NCBI GenBank assembly: GCA_002712005.1
Contig: PASP01000012.1
Coordinates: 1-64,000 of the forward strand
DNA length: 64,000 nt
Direction: 5' to 3'
Origin: Halobacteriovoraceae bacterium
GTDB lineage: Bacteria; Bdellovibrionota; Bacteriovoracia; Bacteriovoracales; Bacteriovoracaceae
Shown: piece after piece, positions 34,136-43,506 of the stretch
How positions within the stretch are numbered: the first letter of the stretch is position 1
Layout of the letters: each line of letters begins with the position of its first letter
Position numbers and translations under genes: made by a program
The notes under the pieces: generated by a model
Databases searched by the model: none
What the model was told of the DNA's origin: nothing
Seen by the model: the letters and a program-made list of their open reading frames with translations, nothing else

Positions 34136-36211
34136 CTAGTCATTGCGATCAATTGTTTTCGCAAGCTCAATCATTTCTATAAGCTCAGCTTCGAATTCAT
34201 AAGGATCACTTCCCTTCGCCTCTTTAGCGAGTTTGAGAATCTCATCATAGGAGTAATTCTTTGTCAGTTCGTCATCTCTTAATTTTAGACCTAAACTTGC
34301 CGCAGCAGTTGCCAATTTAAAGTTGCGATCGGCCTTCTCAATTTTTTGAGTTTTGTTCTTAAGAGGAACTTCAAACTTGGTACTCTTTGATCCAGTTGGA
34401 GACTTATATCTAACTTTTACCGTAAGGAGTTCATCATCAAAATCATGGCGACTTCCTTTCCCTTTAGTTTGCTTTGAATACTTTAAGTCATCAATGACCG
34501 GGGCTATATCCTCAATTTTTCCACCGACAGGAACGATTTCATAAAGGGCCGTTACGGTGTGACCAGAACCCATTTCACCAGCATCTTTCTTATCATCGTT
34601 AAAGTCTTTAGCTGCTAGCATACGATTTTCATAACCGATTAAACGATAGGCCTTAACCAGATTGGGATTAAATTCAACTTGAACTTTTACGTCTTTCGCC
34701 ACAGTTGTGAGATTCTTCTCAAGATCAATATTAAAGAGTTTATTAGCCTCTCTCAGAGAATCAATATAGGCATAATTACCATTACCACGGTTTGAAATTT
34801 CCTCTAACATAGCATCTTGATAATTTCCCATACCAAGTCCAACTACAGTTAAGAAAATATCATCTTTGGCCTTTTCTTCAATAAGATCCAGCAAGGCACC
34901 ACGAGAAGAAGTTCCAACATTGAAGTCACCATCTGTGGCCAAAATGACACGATTAACTCCATTTTTGATAAATCCCATTTTCGCCATTTTGTAAGCGGCA
35001 ATGATTCCGGCGCCCCCATTTGTTGAGCCCCCTGCTCGTAACTGATCTAGGGCCTTGAGAATTTTGACTTTCTCTCTTACTTCAGTAGGCTCTAAGATAA
35101 CTCCCGCAGCACCGGCATAGACAACTAATGAAATCGTATCAGTCTTTTTCAATTTTCTTAAAAGAAGCTGCATGGATTCTTTTAACAAGGGTAATTTCTT
35201 AGGAGAATGCATAGACCCGGATACATCCATCAGGAAAACAAGATTCTTTGAAGCTTGGGCCAATTCTGAAGAAGTCTCTGACTTCATGGCCACCCTTACA
35301 ATTTTTCTATCTTGGTTCCAAATACTTTGAACTTGATCGACCTGGATGGCCACTGGATGTTTAGAAAAGTCACCTTCATATGAATAAGGAAAGTAATTAA
35401 TCATCTCTTCTATACGAAGTGCGTTCTTAGGAGGCTTTTGTCCTTTTAGGAGAAAACGGCGCATATTTGCGTAACTGGCCGTATCGACATCTACTGAAAA
35501 AGTCGACAAAGGTTCATTTGAAACCAATGTATAGGGATTGGAATCAATCTTATCATAGCCTTCTCTATTGAATTCTTCTTCTTGAATACGACTTGTTACT
35601 TGGGGCGAAGGGATCATCTTTCCCTTTATCGCACCCGCGGCTGGAGCAAAATCTGAAATTTGAGCACTTTTCATCTTGGCCATTCGAGTCGCGACAACTG
35701 ATTCTGTAGTATTCATCACCTGGCCAGATAATTGAGCCGAGTTCTCTACTAATTCTTGTTTTCGCTCAGGTCTTATTATTTTTTTCTTCTCAAGAAGGAT
35801 ATTCTTTTCTCCTCTATGAACATCATTGATGGAAGAAATTGATGGACTATTATCAATAATATTATCATTAACGAAGACCACCAAAGCAATAACGGCGACC
35901 GAAGTACTCACGGAAAAACCTAAGAGCCATTTTTTCCATTGTTCTCCTTTCGTTGATTTAGGTGAAAGAATTTTTTCACGCATCTCAGGAGATACTCTTA
36001 ACAAATGATCTTTAGAAAACTCAGCTTGTAAAGTGGCCTTAAGTAACTGAAGGGATGCCACTTCATCACGTATTTCTTCTTCACTAATACCTTTATCTCT
36101 CAACTCTTTTAAAAACTCCTGGGCCCTGGATTCGTCAAGCTCATTTAGAGCATAGGCCGTAAATTCGGGAGATTGATTCCATTTATCATGATTCAAATTT
36201 TCACCATTCAT
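34136..36211 (-). CDS. Membrane protein with anti-sigma-like N-terminus and von Willebrand A domain (YfbK-like)
   Basis: 691 residues. The N-terminus (AYALNELDESRAQEFLKEL) is like the zinc-less anti-sigma domains of ECF systems; a membrane segment follows (LLGFSVSTSVAVIALVVF, about 95-113). The outer part has the YfbK-type domain (FSVDVDTASYANMRRFL), then a VWA domain with MIDAS motif DVSGSM and a C-terminal DUF3520-like region. The start overlaps the sigma-factor stop (ATGA), so both are made together. It probably holds the sigma factor at the membrane and responds to an envelope signal; that is inference from layout. Confidence 0.88.
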   Translation of the reverse strand: MNGENLNHDKWNQSPEFTAYALNELDESRAQEFLKELRDKGISEEEIRDEVASLQLLKATLQAEFSKDHLLRVSPEMREKILSPKSTKGEQWKKWLLGFSVSTSVAVIALVVFVNDNIIDNSPSISSINDVHRGEKNILLEKKKIIRPERKQELVENSAQLSGQVMNTTESVVATRMAKMKSAQISDFAPAAGAIKGKMIPSPQVTSRIQEEEFNREGYDKIDSNPYTLVSNEPLSTFSVDVDTASYANMRRFLLKGQKPPKNALRIEEMINYFPYSYEGDFSKHPVAIQVDQVQSIWNQDRKIVRVAMKSETSSELAQASKNLVFLMDVSGSMHSPKKLPLLKESMQLLLRKLKKTDTISLVVYAGAAGVILEPTEVREKVKILKALDQLRAGGSTNGGAGIIAAYKMAKMGFIKNGVNRVILATDGDFNVGTSSRGALLDLIEEKAKDDIFLTVVGLGMGNYQDAMLEEISNRGNGNYAYIDSLREANKLFNIDLEKNLTTVAKDVKVQVEFNPNLVKAYRLIGYENRMLAAKDFNDDKKDAGEMGSGHTVTALYEIVPVGGKIEDIAPVIDDLKYSKQTKGKGSRHDFDDELLTVKVRYKSPTGSKSTKFEVPLKNKTQKIEKADRNFKLATAAASLGLKLRDDELTKNYSYDEILKLAKEAKGSDPYEFEAELIEMIELAKTIDRND

Positions 36212-36747
36212 ACGTTTGTCTCCTTTTTCTTAGGATTAAGTTCAAGGTTATTTAATTCGTCCTCTACAATTTTACGAATTTTCTCTAACCCTTTATGAAT
36301 TCTGACCCCAACAAGAGAAACGCTAAGACCGGTAACTTCAGCAATTTCTTTATAGCTAAGATCATCATTAAACTTTAAAACAAGAACTTCTTTTTCCGCT
36401 TTAGAGAGTTTATTAATTTCGGCCATGATCTGACTGGCCTGAAGTAAACTCTCACTCACACAAGGACAACTTAGGACTTCTTCTAAATTATCTTCAAAGC
36501 GAATCCTCTTATCCTTTCTCAAGATATCAATAGCGAGATTACGACAGACACGATATAGCCATGCCTTGGGATAGTGCTCAAAATGACCAGGAAATTCTTG
36601 TTTCCATAGTTTTAAGAAGCTCTCTTGTACGACTTCTTCACTGGTGGCCATTTGGCTTAAAATCTTAAACGTGTAGTTTAAAAGAGAGGACTCATTATCC
36701 ACTACCGTTGTGTGAAACCAGCTCTGTTTCTCCATTTGATCACTCAT
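36208..36747 (-). CDS. ECF-type RNA polymerase sigma factor
   Basis: About 179 residues from the ATG at 36747, six bases after GGAG (an adjacent ATG at 36750 is also possible). Region 2: VVQESFLKLWKQEF and YRVCRNLAIDILRK. Region 4: LVLKFNDDLSYKEIAEVTGL and GVRIHKGLEKIRK. It is coupled to the downstream VWA/anti-sigma gene and divergent from the porin gene, with about 165 bases between the starts, so the porin may be a target. Confidence 0.92.
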   Translation of the reverse strand: MSDQMEKQSWFHTTVVDNESSLLNYTFKILSQMATSEEVVQESFLKLWKQEFPGHFEHYPKAWLYRVCRNLAIDILRKDKRIRFEDNLEEVLSCPCVSESLLQASQIMAEINKLSKAEKEVLVLKFNDDLSYKEIAEVTGLSVSLVGVRIHKGLEKIRKIVEDELNNLELNPKKKETNV

Positions 36748-36912
36748 CATTTTCTCCAAAAAGATGTTCTTATTTATTAAACGTATGAGGGGCTATTTTA
36801 TTAAAAAAAAAAGGTAAAAATAAGGAAAAAATAGGACAAAAACTAATGAATCCAGACACTTAACTGGATCATTTTACTCCAGTGAATTTATTTTCCCCAC
36901 AGGATAAAAAAC

Positions 36913-38136
36913 ATGTCATTCTTAATAGGAGCTATGAAATTAATTTTTTTCCTTTTTATTCTAAACTGCACTTCTCTCATGGCAGCAAAAGAGCTGACCT
37001 TAGGTGGTCAGATGACGATCATTTATCAAACGAGCAGTATAAGTGAACATACTTCGGGAGCTGCTACATTTTCAGGAGATCTCTTTATAAGTAGAGAATT
37101 AGAGCAAGGCTCTATTTTTCTGGATCTCCAATACGCGCGTGGCGCAGGAGTCGATGCCGCCCAGTTTGGGGGCGCTATGGTTAATAACGATGTCATGCAA
37201 GATCCAGAACATCCAGAGCAACCCTATCTTGCGAAGCTTTTCTATGAAAGAAAATTCTCATTAAAAAAAGAACATGATTTAACCCTTCATATTGGTAAAT
37301 TTGGTGTTAATGATTACTTTGACCTCTCCCCCTATGCTGATGACCAAACAATACTCTTTCTCAATCAGGCCATTAATAATAGTGGGGCTTTCGATTATGC
37401 TCAGGATCTAAAAGGTCATGGCTATACTTATGGCTGGCATGCCGAGGACCAATATAAAGAATGGTCTATCGATCTTGGCCACTTCAGTGCCAACGGTGAT
37501 CTCGATCAAATCAATAATCAATTCTCGCTTCTCTATGGACTAAAATGGAGACCTAAGGGAAAGGGTGAACTCCACGATCTCTTCCAAGTCTTCGCCTTTA
37601 TAAATAAAGGAGAATATGGAAGCTTTGATCATCAGGGAGACTTCCTCACCTCGGATAAAGAAAGGATAAACACGAAAGAAAATAAAGATCGCAATGATAA
37701 GAAAGGAGTCATTGTTAATTTAAATTATTCCCTTTCTCGTCAAGTCCATCTCTTTGCCAAATTTGGCCAACAAGATGACAACCGTGATGTAAGACACTAT
37801 CAGGATATGGATCGCTCCACAGTTATTGGGCTACTTATCGATGCTCCCTTCAAAAGAAGACCACTCGATGCTCTAGGTTTCGCACTAGAAAGAGGAGAAC
37901 TCACCGGAAATCATAGGAAGGCCCATGAACGTGGTTATCAGTCTTTCTTTAATCGTTCGAGTGGGATTGGTAGTGGAAATTATAAACCAGAAACCGTAGC
38001 GGAATGTTTTTATCGCTATCAATGGGATCCCCATTTTCAAATCAGCCTAGACTATCAATGGATCCATCATTTTAACTACGATAGAAATAGAGCAGATGCT
38101 CATTTTGTAGGGAGTCGACTTCATCTGGATTTTTAG
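36913..38136 (+). CDS. OprB-like carbohydrate-selective porin
   Basis: 407 residues with a signal peptide (to about residue 25, LMAA). Outer-membrane beta-barrel: repeated aromatic strands and the OprB-type opening (LTLGGQMTIIYQTSS, GDLFISRELEQGSIFLDLQY), the HIGKFGVNDYFD block typical of the family, and a C-terminal strand ending HLDF. AGGA lies at a good distance from the ATG at 36913; a second ATG at 36934 is less well placed. Substrate unknown. It is divergent from the ECF sigma gene. Confidence 0.85.
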   Translation: MSFLIGAMKLIFFLFILNCTSLMAAKELTLGGQMTIIYQTSSISEHTSGAATFSGDLFISRELEQGSIFLDLQYARGAGVDAAQFGGAMVNNDVMQDPEHPEQPYLAKLFYERKFSLKKEHDLTLHIGKFGVNDYFDLSPYADDQTILFLNQAINNSGAFDYAQDLKGHGYTYGWHAEDQYKEWSIDLGHFSANGDLDQINNQFSLLYGLKWRPKGKGELHDLFQVFAFINKGEYGSFDHQGDFLTSDKERINTKENKDRNDKKGVIVNLNYSLSRQVHLFAKFGQQDDNRDVRHYQDMDRSTVIGLLIDAPFKRRPLDALGFALERGELTGNHRKAHERGYQSFFNRSSGIGSGNYKPETVAECFYRYQWDPHFQISLDYQWIHHFNYDRNRADAHFVGSRLHLDF

Positions 38137-38203
38137 TTTGAAAAGCTGGGCTGTTATTCTTCTTCTCACCTTTTCATCTTCAAACTAAACTCTCTAAATT
38201 TTG

Positions 38204-38236
38204 CAAAAAAAAAGCCCGCCAATTGACGAGCTTTTT
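38204..38236 (-). terminator. Terminator shared by porin and Rrf2 genes
   Basis: AAAGCTCGTCAA / TTGGCGGGCTTT on the minus strand pair with two G-U pairs and are followed by T-runs; the plus strand also ends in six T. Confidence 0.8.
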
Positions 38237-38259
38237 TATCATTGAAAATAAATGATTTC

Positions 38260-38841
38260 TTACTGGTTGATCTCTCCAAGAGGACCACGAATCGCAGATG
38301 TTACATTCATCCCGTTATTCTCAGAAGAAGTTGTATTTTCTGTAGTAGGTGTACTTTGAGTGTGTCCACCAAAACCATTGTCATTTGAAGAAACAACTTC
38401 TTCGTTAGACTTAATATTGGCCTCAACTTCTTTAGCTTGACGAGCAAGGTCTCCAAGTGAAGTTGTTGTTAGGTATTCACTCATGATTGTTCCCAAGTTT
38501 TGGAAATAATCTTTTGAGAGGTGGAATTCAACAGTGTTTGAACTCTCCGCCTCAGTACCTACGATATCCTTAGCTGGGTTTGTGTTTTCACCTACACAGT
38601 CAAGAACGTCTTTAATTGAAATTTGATCCATTGGACGCGCTAAAACGTATCCACCACCTGGACCACGAACAGACTTAACAGATTGTCCGTTTCTAAGCTT
38701 TCTAAAAAGCTGCTCTAGGTAATGTAGTGAAATGTTTTGACGAGTAGAGATCTCTTGTAAACGAACGGGATTCCCGTTTGAATGCATAGTTAGATCTAGC
38801 ATAGCACGAACTGCGTAACGTCCTTTTGATGTAAGTCTCAT
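38260..38841 (-). CDS. Rrf2/IscR-like transcriptional regulator lacking the cluster cysteines
   Basis: 193 residues. The Rrf2 winged helix is clear (MRLTSKGRYAVRAMLDL, ISLHYLEQLFRKLR, VRGPGGGYVLARP). After ISIKDVLDCVGE the loop that in IscR carries three Cys reads ENTNPAKDIVGTEAESSN; only Cys82 is present. A Fe-S cluster of the IscR kind is therefore unlikely. The C-terminal ~50 residues are low-complexity (Asn, Ser, Thr, Gly) and extend beyond the usual length. The target is unknown; it is not next to isc/suf genes. Confidence 0.88.
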   Translation of the reverse strand: MRLTSKGRYAVRAMLDLTMHSNGNPVRLQEISTRQNISLHYLEQLFRKLRNGQSVKSVRGPGGGYVLARPMDQISIKDVLDCVGENTNPAKDIVGTEAESSNTVEFHLSKDYFQNLGTIMSEYLTTTSLGDLARQAKEVEANIKSNEEVVSSNDNGFGGHTQSTPTTENTTSSENNGMNVTSAIRGPLGEINQ

Positions 38842-38993
38842 TGGTCTTCCTCCATAAATCCAATCATTAAAATAGCTTAAAGCCGATAGGGTAAAAATTT
38901 TTGTAATGCCGTATTGAGTTTCACTTTCCTAGCTTCACTCAGAGACTCTTTAAAAAACTCGATTAAAAGAGTTCCTTAATTTTGTCTGTAGAT

Positions 38994-39023
38994 ATTATGA
39001 CGGCCTAGAGATTTAACAGTCAA
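38994..39023 (-). promoter_or_regulatory. Sigma-70-type promoter of the Rrf2 gene
   Basis: On the minus strand TTGACT (39018-39023), 18-base spacer, CATAAT (38994-38999). The ~145-base leader contains ACTCTTT / AAAGAGT pairing at about 38945-38971. The gap 38842-39214 otherwise holds only the tsaE terminator. Confidence 0.55.
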
Positions 39024-39188
39024 CTCTCAAATAAAACAAAATCATTTTAATTTTCTAAAATAAAGTTACACATTCCTGTCAGTTTTTTGATACCCATTAA
39101 ATTCAGTAGGTTATCCATAAGAAAGTCAAAAAATCCAACTTCTTACAGGCTCAAAAACTCAATAAAATTAGAGAAAAAAAAGGATGAA

Positions 39189-39205
39189 ACGGAAGATAAT
39201 TCCGT
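39189..39205 (-). terminator. Terminator of the cdaA-tsaE operon
   Basis: ACGGAA-loop-TTCCGT, a 6-bp stem, ten bases after the tsaE stop, followed on the minus strand by a tract ending in seven T. Confidence 0.6.
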
Positions 39206-39214
39206 CTTGATTGG

Positions 39215-39676
39215 TCAAGAACTTAAATGGATTAACTTTAAATCACGAGTGGCCACTAACTGTCCTTCAGCAACTTCATTCATTTCAAATTCTATTTCAT
39301 AGACTTCAAAATCATCAGAAGTCTCGGCCAAAATTTCATTTAAATAGGGTTTGCCCCACTCTACGAGGAAGTATTCCTTATCTTCTAAATACATAGAAAG
39401 CTCTAAGTGAATCACTTCCTCTGCACTATTTAAGCGATAGAAATCTGCGTGCACAAGATTACCTAATTCATTAACTAAAGAATAAGTAGGACTAAAGGCC
39501 TCTTTATGGGTGGCCATTTGTTGAACAAAAACTTTGGTAAAAGTGGTCTTTCCTACACCAACATCACCACTGAGGATAATGATGGCAGGGGTTTCAATAA
39601 AGTCTTTTAGCTCATATATGATCGACTCTAAATCTGTTTCTAAACTCTTCTTCCACTCTCTAAGTATAGTGCTCAA
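39215..39676 (-). CDS. tsaE: tRNA threonylcarbamoyladenosine synthesis ATPase
   Basis: 153 residues. P-loop SGDVGVGKTTFTK (about 38-50), FSPTYSLVNEL, the His/Asp of VHADFYRLNS and VEWGKPYL are TsaE (YjeE) signatures. It energises the TsaB-TsaD complex making t6A37 in ANN-decoding tRNA. The start is 10 bases after nnrD; nnrD-tsaE adjacency is common in bacteria. Confidence 0.93.
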   Translation of the reverse strand: MSTILREWKKSLETDLESIIYELKDFIETPAIIILSGDVGVGKTTFTKVFVQQMATHKEAFSPTYSLVNELGNLVHADFYRLNSAEEVIHLELSMYLEDKEYFLVEWGKPYLNEILAETSDDFEVYEIEFEMNEVAEGQLVATRDLKLIHLSS

Positions 39677-39686
39677 ATAGACTCCC

Positions 39687-41270
39687 CTAAAGTTGTTCTT
39701 CTAATTCAGCGAAGGCATCAGAGAGATATTCTACCAAACTAATGGCGGTCATTGATCTCGATCCCTCTTTTAGAGAAGCGTGCTTACCTGATAAAGTATG
39801 AATGATAATTCCCAGCTTAATGGCATCATAAACAACTTGTTTATTGGCAAACATAGAACTTGTTTTAACTTCCATAGGACTTTGGGCCAATAGACCCCCT
39901 AGAATACCAGAAAGAACATCACCACTTCCTCCAGAGGCCATACCATCATTAGGAAAGTAATTGATAAAGATATCACCATTAGGAAGTCCTAAATAGCTAC
40001 AGGCTCCTTTTAAAAGAATGCAACTATTTGTGCGATCAACTAATTTTCTTAAATAGGCCATAGGATTTTCTAAAACAGCTGCTTTATCAACTTTGGCAAA
40101 ATCAGCAAACTCACCCATGTGAGGAGTTAAGATCGTAGGCCACTTTCTTTGAGCGAGAACTTGATCATCCTCTTCAAGGTTAAGGACGCGAATGGCATCA
40201 GCGTCAACAACAACTGGACCTGCAAAATGATTGAGAACTTGAAGAACCACTTGGCGAGACTTTAAATCACGTCCAAGCCCTGGACCTAGAACAATAGAGT
40301 CCCAACGATTTAAATCTTTAATAATATCATCTACCGCCTCTTTAACCGTGGGAATGAGTCCTGTCATAACTTCGGGAACAATCCTAGAGCAAAGTTCTAC
40401 GTACGACTCTTTCCAAGTGGATGCGGTAACGAGACCGGTTCCCACTTTAAGGGCCGCTAAAGAAGACATAATAACGGCTCCAGTTAAACCTGGACTCCCG
40501 CCAACGACGAGACAGTGGCCGAAACTATTCTTATGACCAAACTTATCTCTTCTTTTTAAATTTTCAATACAATCATTAGCACTCAAAAGCTGCTTATCGC
40601 CACCCACTAAAGTTTTATAGGGAAAGCCTGCTTCTATGACCACGAGTTTTCCCGTGTGCTCAGCTCCATCACCAACGTAATGGCACAATTTTGGGAGACC
40701 AATGGCCATAGTGTAATCAGCGTGGATCGCATTTCCATTGACTCGACCATTATCCCCGGCGACACCTGTGGGCGCATCCACAGAGACAACAATGGTGGCA
40801 TAATCATTGATAAGATTAACCACATCAAAGAGATAATTAGATAGAGGGGGATTGAAGCCCATTCCGAGGATGGCATCGATAACAAGAAACTCATCTTGAG
40901 TTTGAGTAAAATAAGATTCAATTTGTTCAGTATCATCAATGGAGTTTACTTTCACACCGAAGTGTCGAGCAAAATTGAGTTGCTCAGTGATAACTGGCCC
41001 AAACTCACTCTCAGAAAAAAGAAGAAAGGCACGAACACTGTAGCCCTTATTCGTTAAATGACGGGCAATACATAGGCCATTAGCGCCATTATAACCTTTA
41101 CCAACAAAGACAATAATCTCAGAAAAATCATTCTCGAGTAAGAAGCGATTTTCTATAAATTCAGCAGCATTTCCACCAACATTTTCAATAATACGGGCTT
41201 CACCAAATCCCATATCTTGGGTAGTAAGGGATTCAATGGCCTTCATTTCTTCAGAGCTAACAACTCTCAT
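39687..41270 (-). CDS. nnrD: Bifunctional NAD(P)H-hydrate epimerase / ADP-dependent dehydratase
   Basis: 527 residues. N-terminal YjeF_N epimerase (about 1-220: IENVGGNAAEFI, VFVGKGYNGANGL, DAILGMGF) and C-terminal ribokinase-like dehydratase (about 230-525: VVGGSPGLTGAVIMSS, LGPGLGRD, ASGGSGDVLSGILGG). It repairs hydrated NADH and NADPH. Fourth protein gene after cdaA in a leftward operon; 24 bases after pdxJ. Confidence 0.94.
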   Translation of the reverse strand: MRVVSSEEMKAIESLTTQDMGFGEARIIENVGGNAAEFIENRFLLENDFSEIIVFVGKGYNGANGLCIARHLTNKGYSVRAFLLFSESEFGPVITEQLNFARHFGVKVNSIDDTEQIESYFTQTQDEFLVIDAILGMGFNPPLSNYLFDVVNLINDYATIVVSVDAPTGVAGDNGRVNGNAIHADYTMAIGLPKLCHYVGDGAEHTGKLVVIEAGFPYKTLVGGDKQLLSANDCIENLKRRDKFGHKNSFGHCLVVGGSPGLTGAVIMSSLAALKVGTGLVTASTWKESYVELCSRIVPEVMTGLIPTVKEAVDDIIKDLNRWDSIVLGPGLGRDLKSRQVVLQVLNHFAGPVVVDADAIRVLNLEEDDQVLAQRKWPTILTPHMGEFADFAKVDKAAVLENPMAYLRKLVDRTNSCILLKGACSYLGLPNGDIFINYFPNDGMASGGSGDVLSGILGGLLAQSPMEVKTSSMFANKQVVYDAIKLGIIIHTLSGKHASLKEGSRSMTAISLVEYLSDAFAELEEQL

Positions 41271-41294
41271 AGTCTATTCCTAAGGGGGTTAAGT

Positions 41295-42038
41295 TTATTT
41301 ACTTTGTAATTCTTCTTTTAGATTTTCTACCACTTTAGATAATCCATCAAAGACAGACTGACAGATAATCCAATTACCAATATTGTATTCGACAAAGAGA
41401 TTCTTCTCAACGAGCTCTTTGACACTTTGGCCAGTTAATCCGTGACCAGCGTGATGGCCAAGACCAAGTTCGGCACATAGACTCTTTGATCTTTCATATT
41501 GTTCTATGTAGGAAGCAATATCTTCACCGTTGAGATGGGCCCTTGCATAGTCGCCGGTATGAATCTCAACAGCATCACAATTTATTTCAGCACATTTTCT
41601 AAGAACTTCTTCATTGGCCTCAACAAAGAGAGAAATTTTCAATTGCTCATCGTTGGCCTTTAGTTTTTCACAGGCAGCTTTCACCTTTTCAAAGGTCTTA
41701 GGATTGAGAAGATCGAGACCACCTTCAGTGGTTTTCTCCTCTCTATTTTCAGGTACGACACAGATCCAATCCGGTCTTGTGGCCATGGCAATATCAACAA
41801 TCTCTGGAGCCACTCCAATTTCAAGATTGAGGGGTTTACCAAACTTCTTAGTCACAAGATGAACCGCTTCCACATCCGTGTCTTGAATGTGACGACGATC
41901 CTCTCTCAGATGGATGGTGATTTGATCAGCCCCATGATCAAGACATGTGTAAGCAGCATCAACGACTGAGGGATAGGGTTCTCCTCGCGCTTGTCTTAAA
42001 GTTGCTACATGATCAATATTTACACCTAAACGAACCAT
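41295..42038 (-). CDS. pdxJ: Pyridoxine 5'-phosphate synthase
   Basis: 247 residues. Joins 1-amino-acetone-3-phosphate and 1-deoxyxylulose-5-phosphate in the DXP-dependent PLP pathway. NIDHVATLRQARGEPYPS, TIHLREDRRHI, EIHTGDYA and GHHAGHGLT are conserved blocks with active His and Glu residues. It follows glmM after 85 bases, the largest gap within the operon. Confidence 0.96.
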   Translation of the reverse strand: MVRLGVNIDHVATLRQARGEPYPSVVDAAYTCLDHGADQITIHLREDRRHIQDTDVEAVHLVTKKFGKPLNLEIGVAPEIVDIAMATRPDWICVVPENREEKTTEGGLDLLNPKTFEKVKAACEKLKANDEQLKISLFVEANEEVLRKCAEINCDAVEIHTGDYARAHLNGEDIASYIEQYERSKSLCAELGLGHHAGHGLTGQSVKELVEKNLFVEYNIGNWIICQSVFDGLSKVVENLKEELQSK

Positions 42039-42123
42039 TTCTTACCTGCTCAATTTCTTTAATTATGGGTTTAATTATTACCTATTTTTTTCTGGATATA
42101 TTCTTTCGCTATATCTATTAAGA

Positions 42124-43494
42124 TTAACTAATCTTCGCGATAGAATCCACAGCGATTTTCAGCAGTCTATCACAAATCGATTCGACTTGATCGAGCTTCT
42201 CCCCTTCCACCATGACACGAAGCTTTGATTCCGTACCAGAGTAGCGCAGCACAATACGACCCTTATCCCCCAACTCCTTTTCACAGGCCGCCAACTCACT
42301 TTGCAATGAGGCGATTTCATCGAGGGTGGGCTTTGAATTGACCATGGCATTTTTGAGAACCTGAGGAAAGAGCTTTACGCTTCCAGTCAACTCCGAGACG
42401 CTCTTATTGTAATAGTGCATGCACTCAATCATCTTAAGAGCGGCCAAAGATCCGTCTCCTGTCGTCGCATTATTATTAAAAATAATATGACCTGAAGGCT
42501 CCCCTCCAAATATGGCACTGGTTTCCTTCATATGTTCGATGATATAGCGATCACCAACTTTCGTTCTATGAAACTTAAGTCCAAGAGATTCGAGATAGAC
42601 CTGAAGCCCAAGATTGGTCATGATCGTCCCTACGACTGTATCTCCTTTCTTTAAGACGCCTTGATCTAAGAGAAGCTTCGCAAAGCAGCCGATAAGAATA
42701 TCACCAGGAACAATCTTTCCTAATTCATCCACGACAACGAGACGATCCGCATCTCCATCTAAGCAAATCCCCAGATCAGCACGATACTCTCTTACCTTTT
42801 CTTGGGTCATCTCTGGATGCATACTTCCACACTTTAAATTGATATTCATTCCATTAGGGTTATCTCCTAAGGTTATGACCTCAGCCCCTAACTCACGAAA
42901 CATCATCGGTGCAATTTTATAAGCGGCTCCATTGGCACTATCCAATACGATTCTCATCCCCTCAAGATCAAGATTATCATCGAGGGCCGATTTACAATGA
43001 ACTAAATAACGTCCAAAAACTTCTTCGAGCCTTTTGGCCCGTCCCAGCTCTTCGTCCACCATGGTAGGGATCAAAGAGGAATCAAGAACCATACTCTCTA
43101 ACTTAAGCTCCACATCGTCAGGAAGCTTAAAACCATCCGCATCAAATATCTTGATACCATTATCTGAATAAGGATTGTGACTGGCCGAAATCATCACCCC
43201 AGCATCGGCACGCATAGACTTAGTGACAAAGGCTACTCCCGGAGTGGGAAGTGGACCCGTAAGAATCACTCTTCCCCCTTGGGCACAAACTCCAGCACCA
43301 AAGGCCTGTTCAATAGTATAACAACTCAATCGAGTATCTTTTCCTACGATAATAAGGGGAGTTTTATTCTTCTTTACGGACTTGAAATGTTCCGTAACCG
43401 CACGACCTAGAGTAAAGGCCACTTCTCCTGTCATAGGAAAGACATTGGCCTTTCCTCTAATTCCATCTGTTCCAAATAATTTACGCGTCCCCAT
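42124..43494 (-). CDS. glmM: Phosphoglucosamine mutase
   Basis: 456 residues. Interconverts glucosamine-6-phosphate and glucosamine-1-phosphate for UDP-GlcNAc and peptidoglycan. KLFGTDGIRG at the N-terminus, the phosphoserine loop MISASHNPYSDNG, the metal loop DGDADRL and the sugar loop GGEPSGHI, and the C-terminal RYSGTESKLRVM are all present. It sits after cdaA and ybbR, the cdaA-cdaR-glmM order known from Firmicutes, where CdaA is inhibited by GlmM. Confidence 0.96.
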   Translation of the reverse strand: MGTRKLFGTDGIRGKANVFPMTGEVAFTLGRAVTEHFKSVKKNKTPLIIVGKDTRLSCYTIEQAFGAGVCAQGGRVILTGPLPTPGVAFVTKSMRADAGVMISASHNPYSDNGIKIFDADGFKLPDDVELKLESMVLDSSLIPTMVDEELGRAKRLEEVFGRYLVHCKSALDDNLDLEGMRIVLDSANGAAYKIAPMMFRELGAEVITLGDNPNGMNINLKCGSMHPEMTQEKVREYRADLGICLDGDADRLVVVDELGKIVPGDILIGCFAKLLLDQGVLKKGDTVVGTIMTNLGLQVYLESLGLKFHRTKVGDRYIIEHMKETSAIFGGEPSGHIIFNNNATTGDGSLAALKMIECMHYYNKSVSELTGSVKLFPQVLKNAMVNSKPTLDEIASLQSELAACEKELGDKGRIVLRYSGTESKLRVMVEGEKLDQVESICDRLLKIAVDSIAKIS

Positions 43495-43506
43495 ATTTGA
43501 CTCCCA

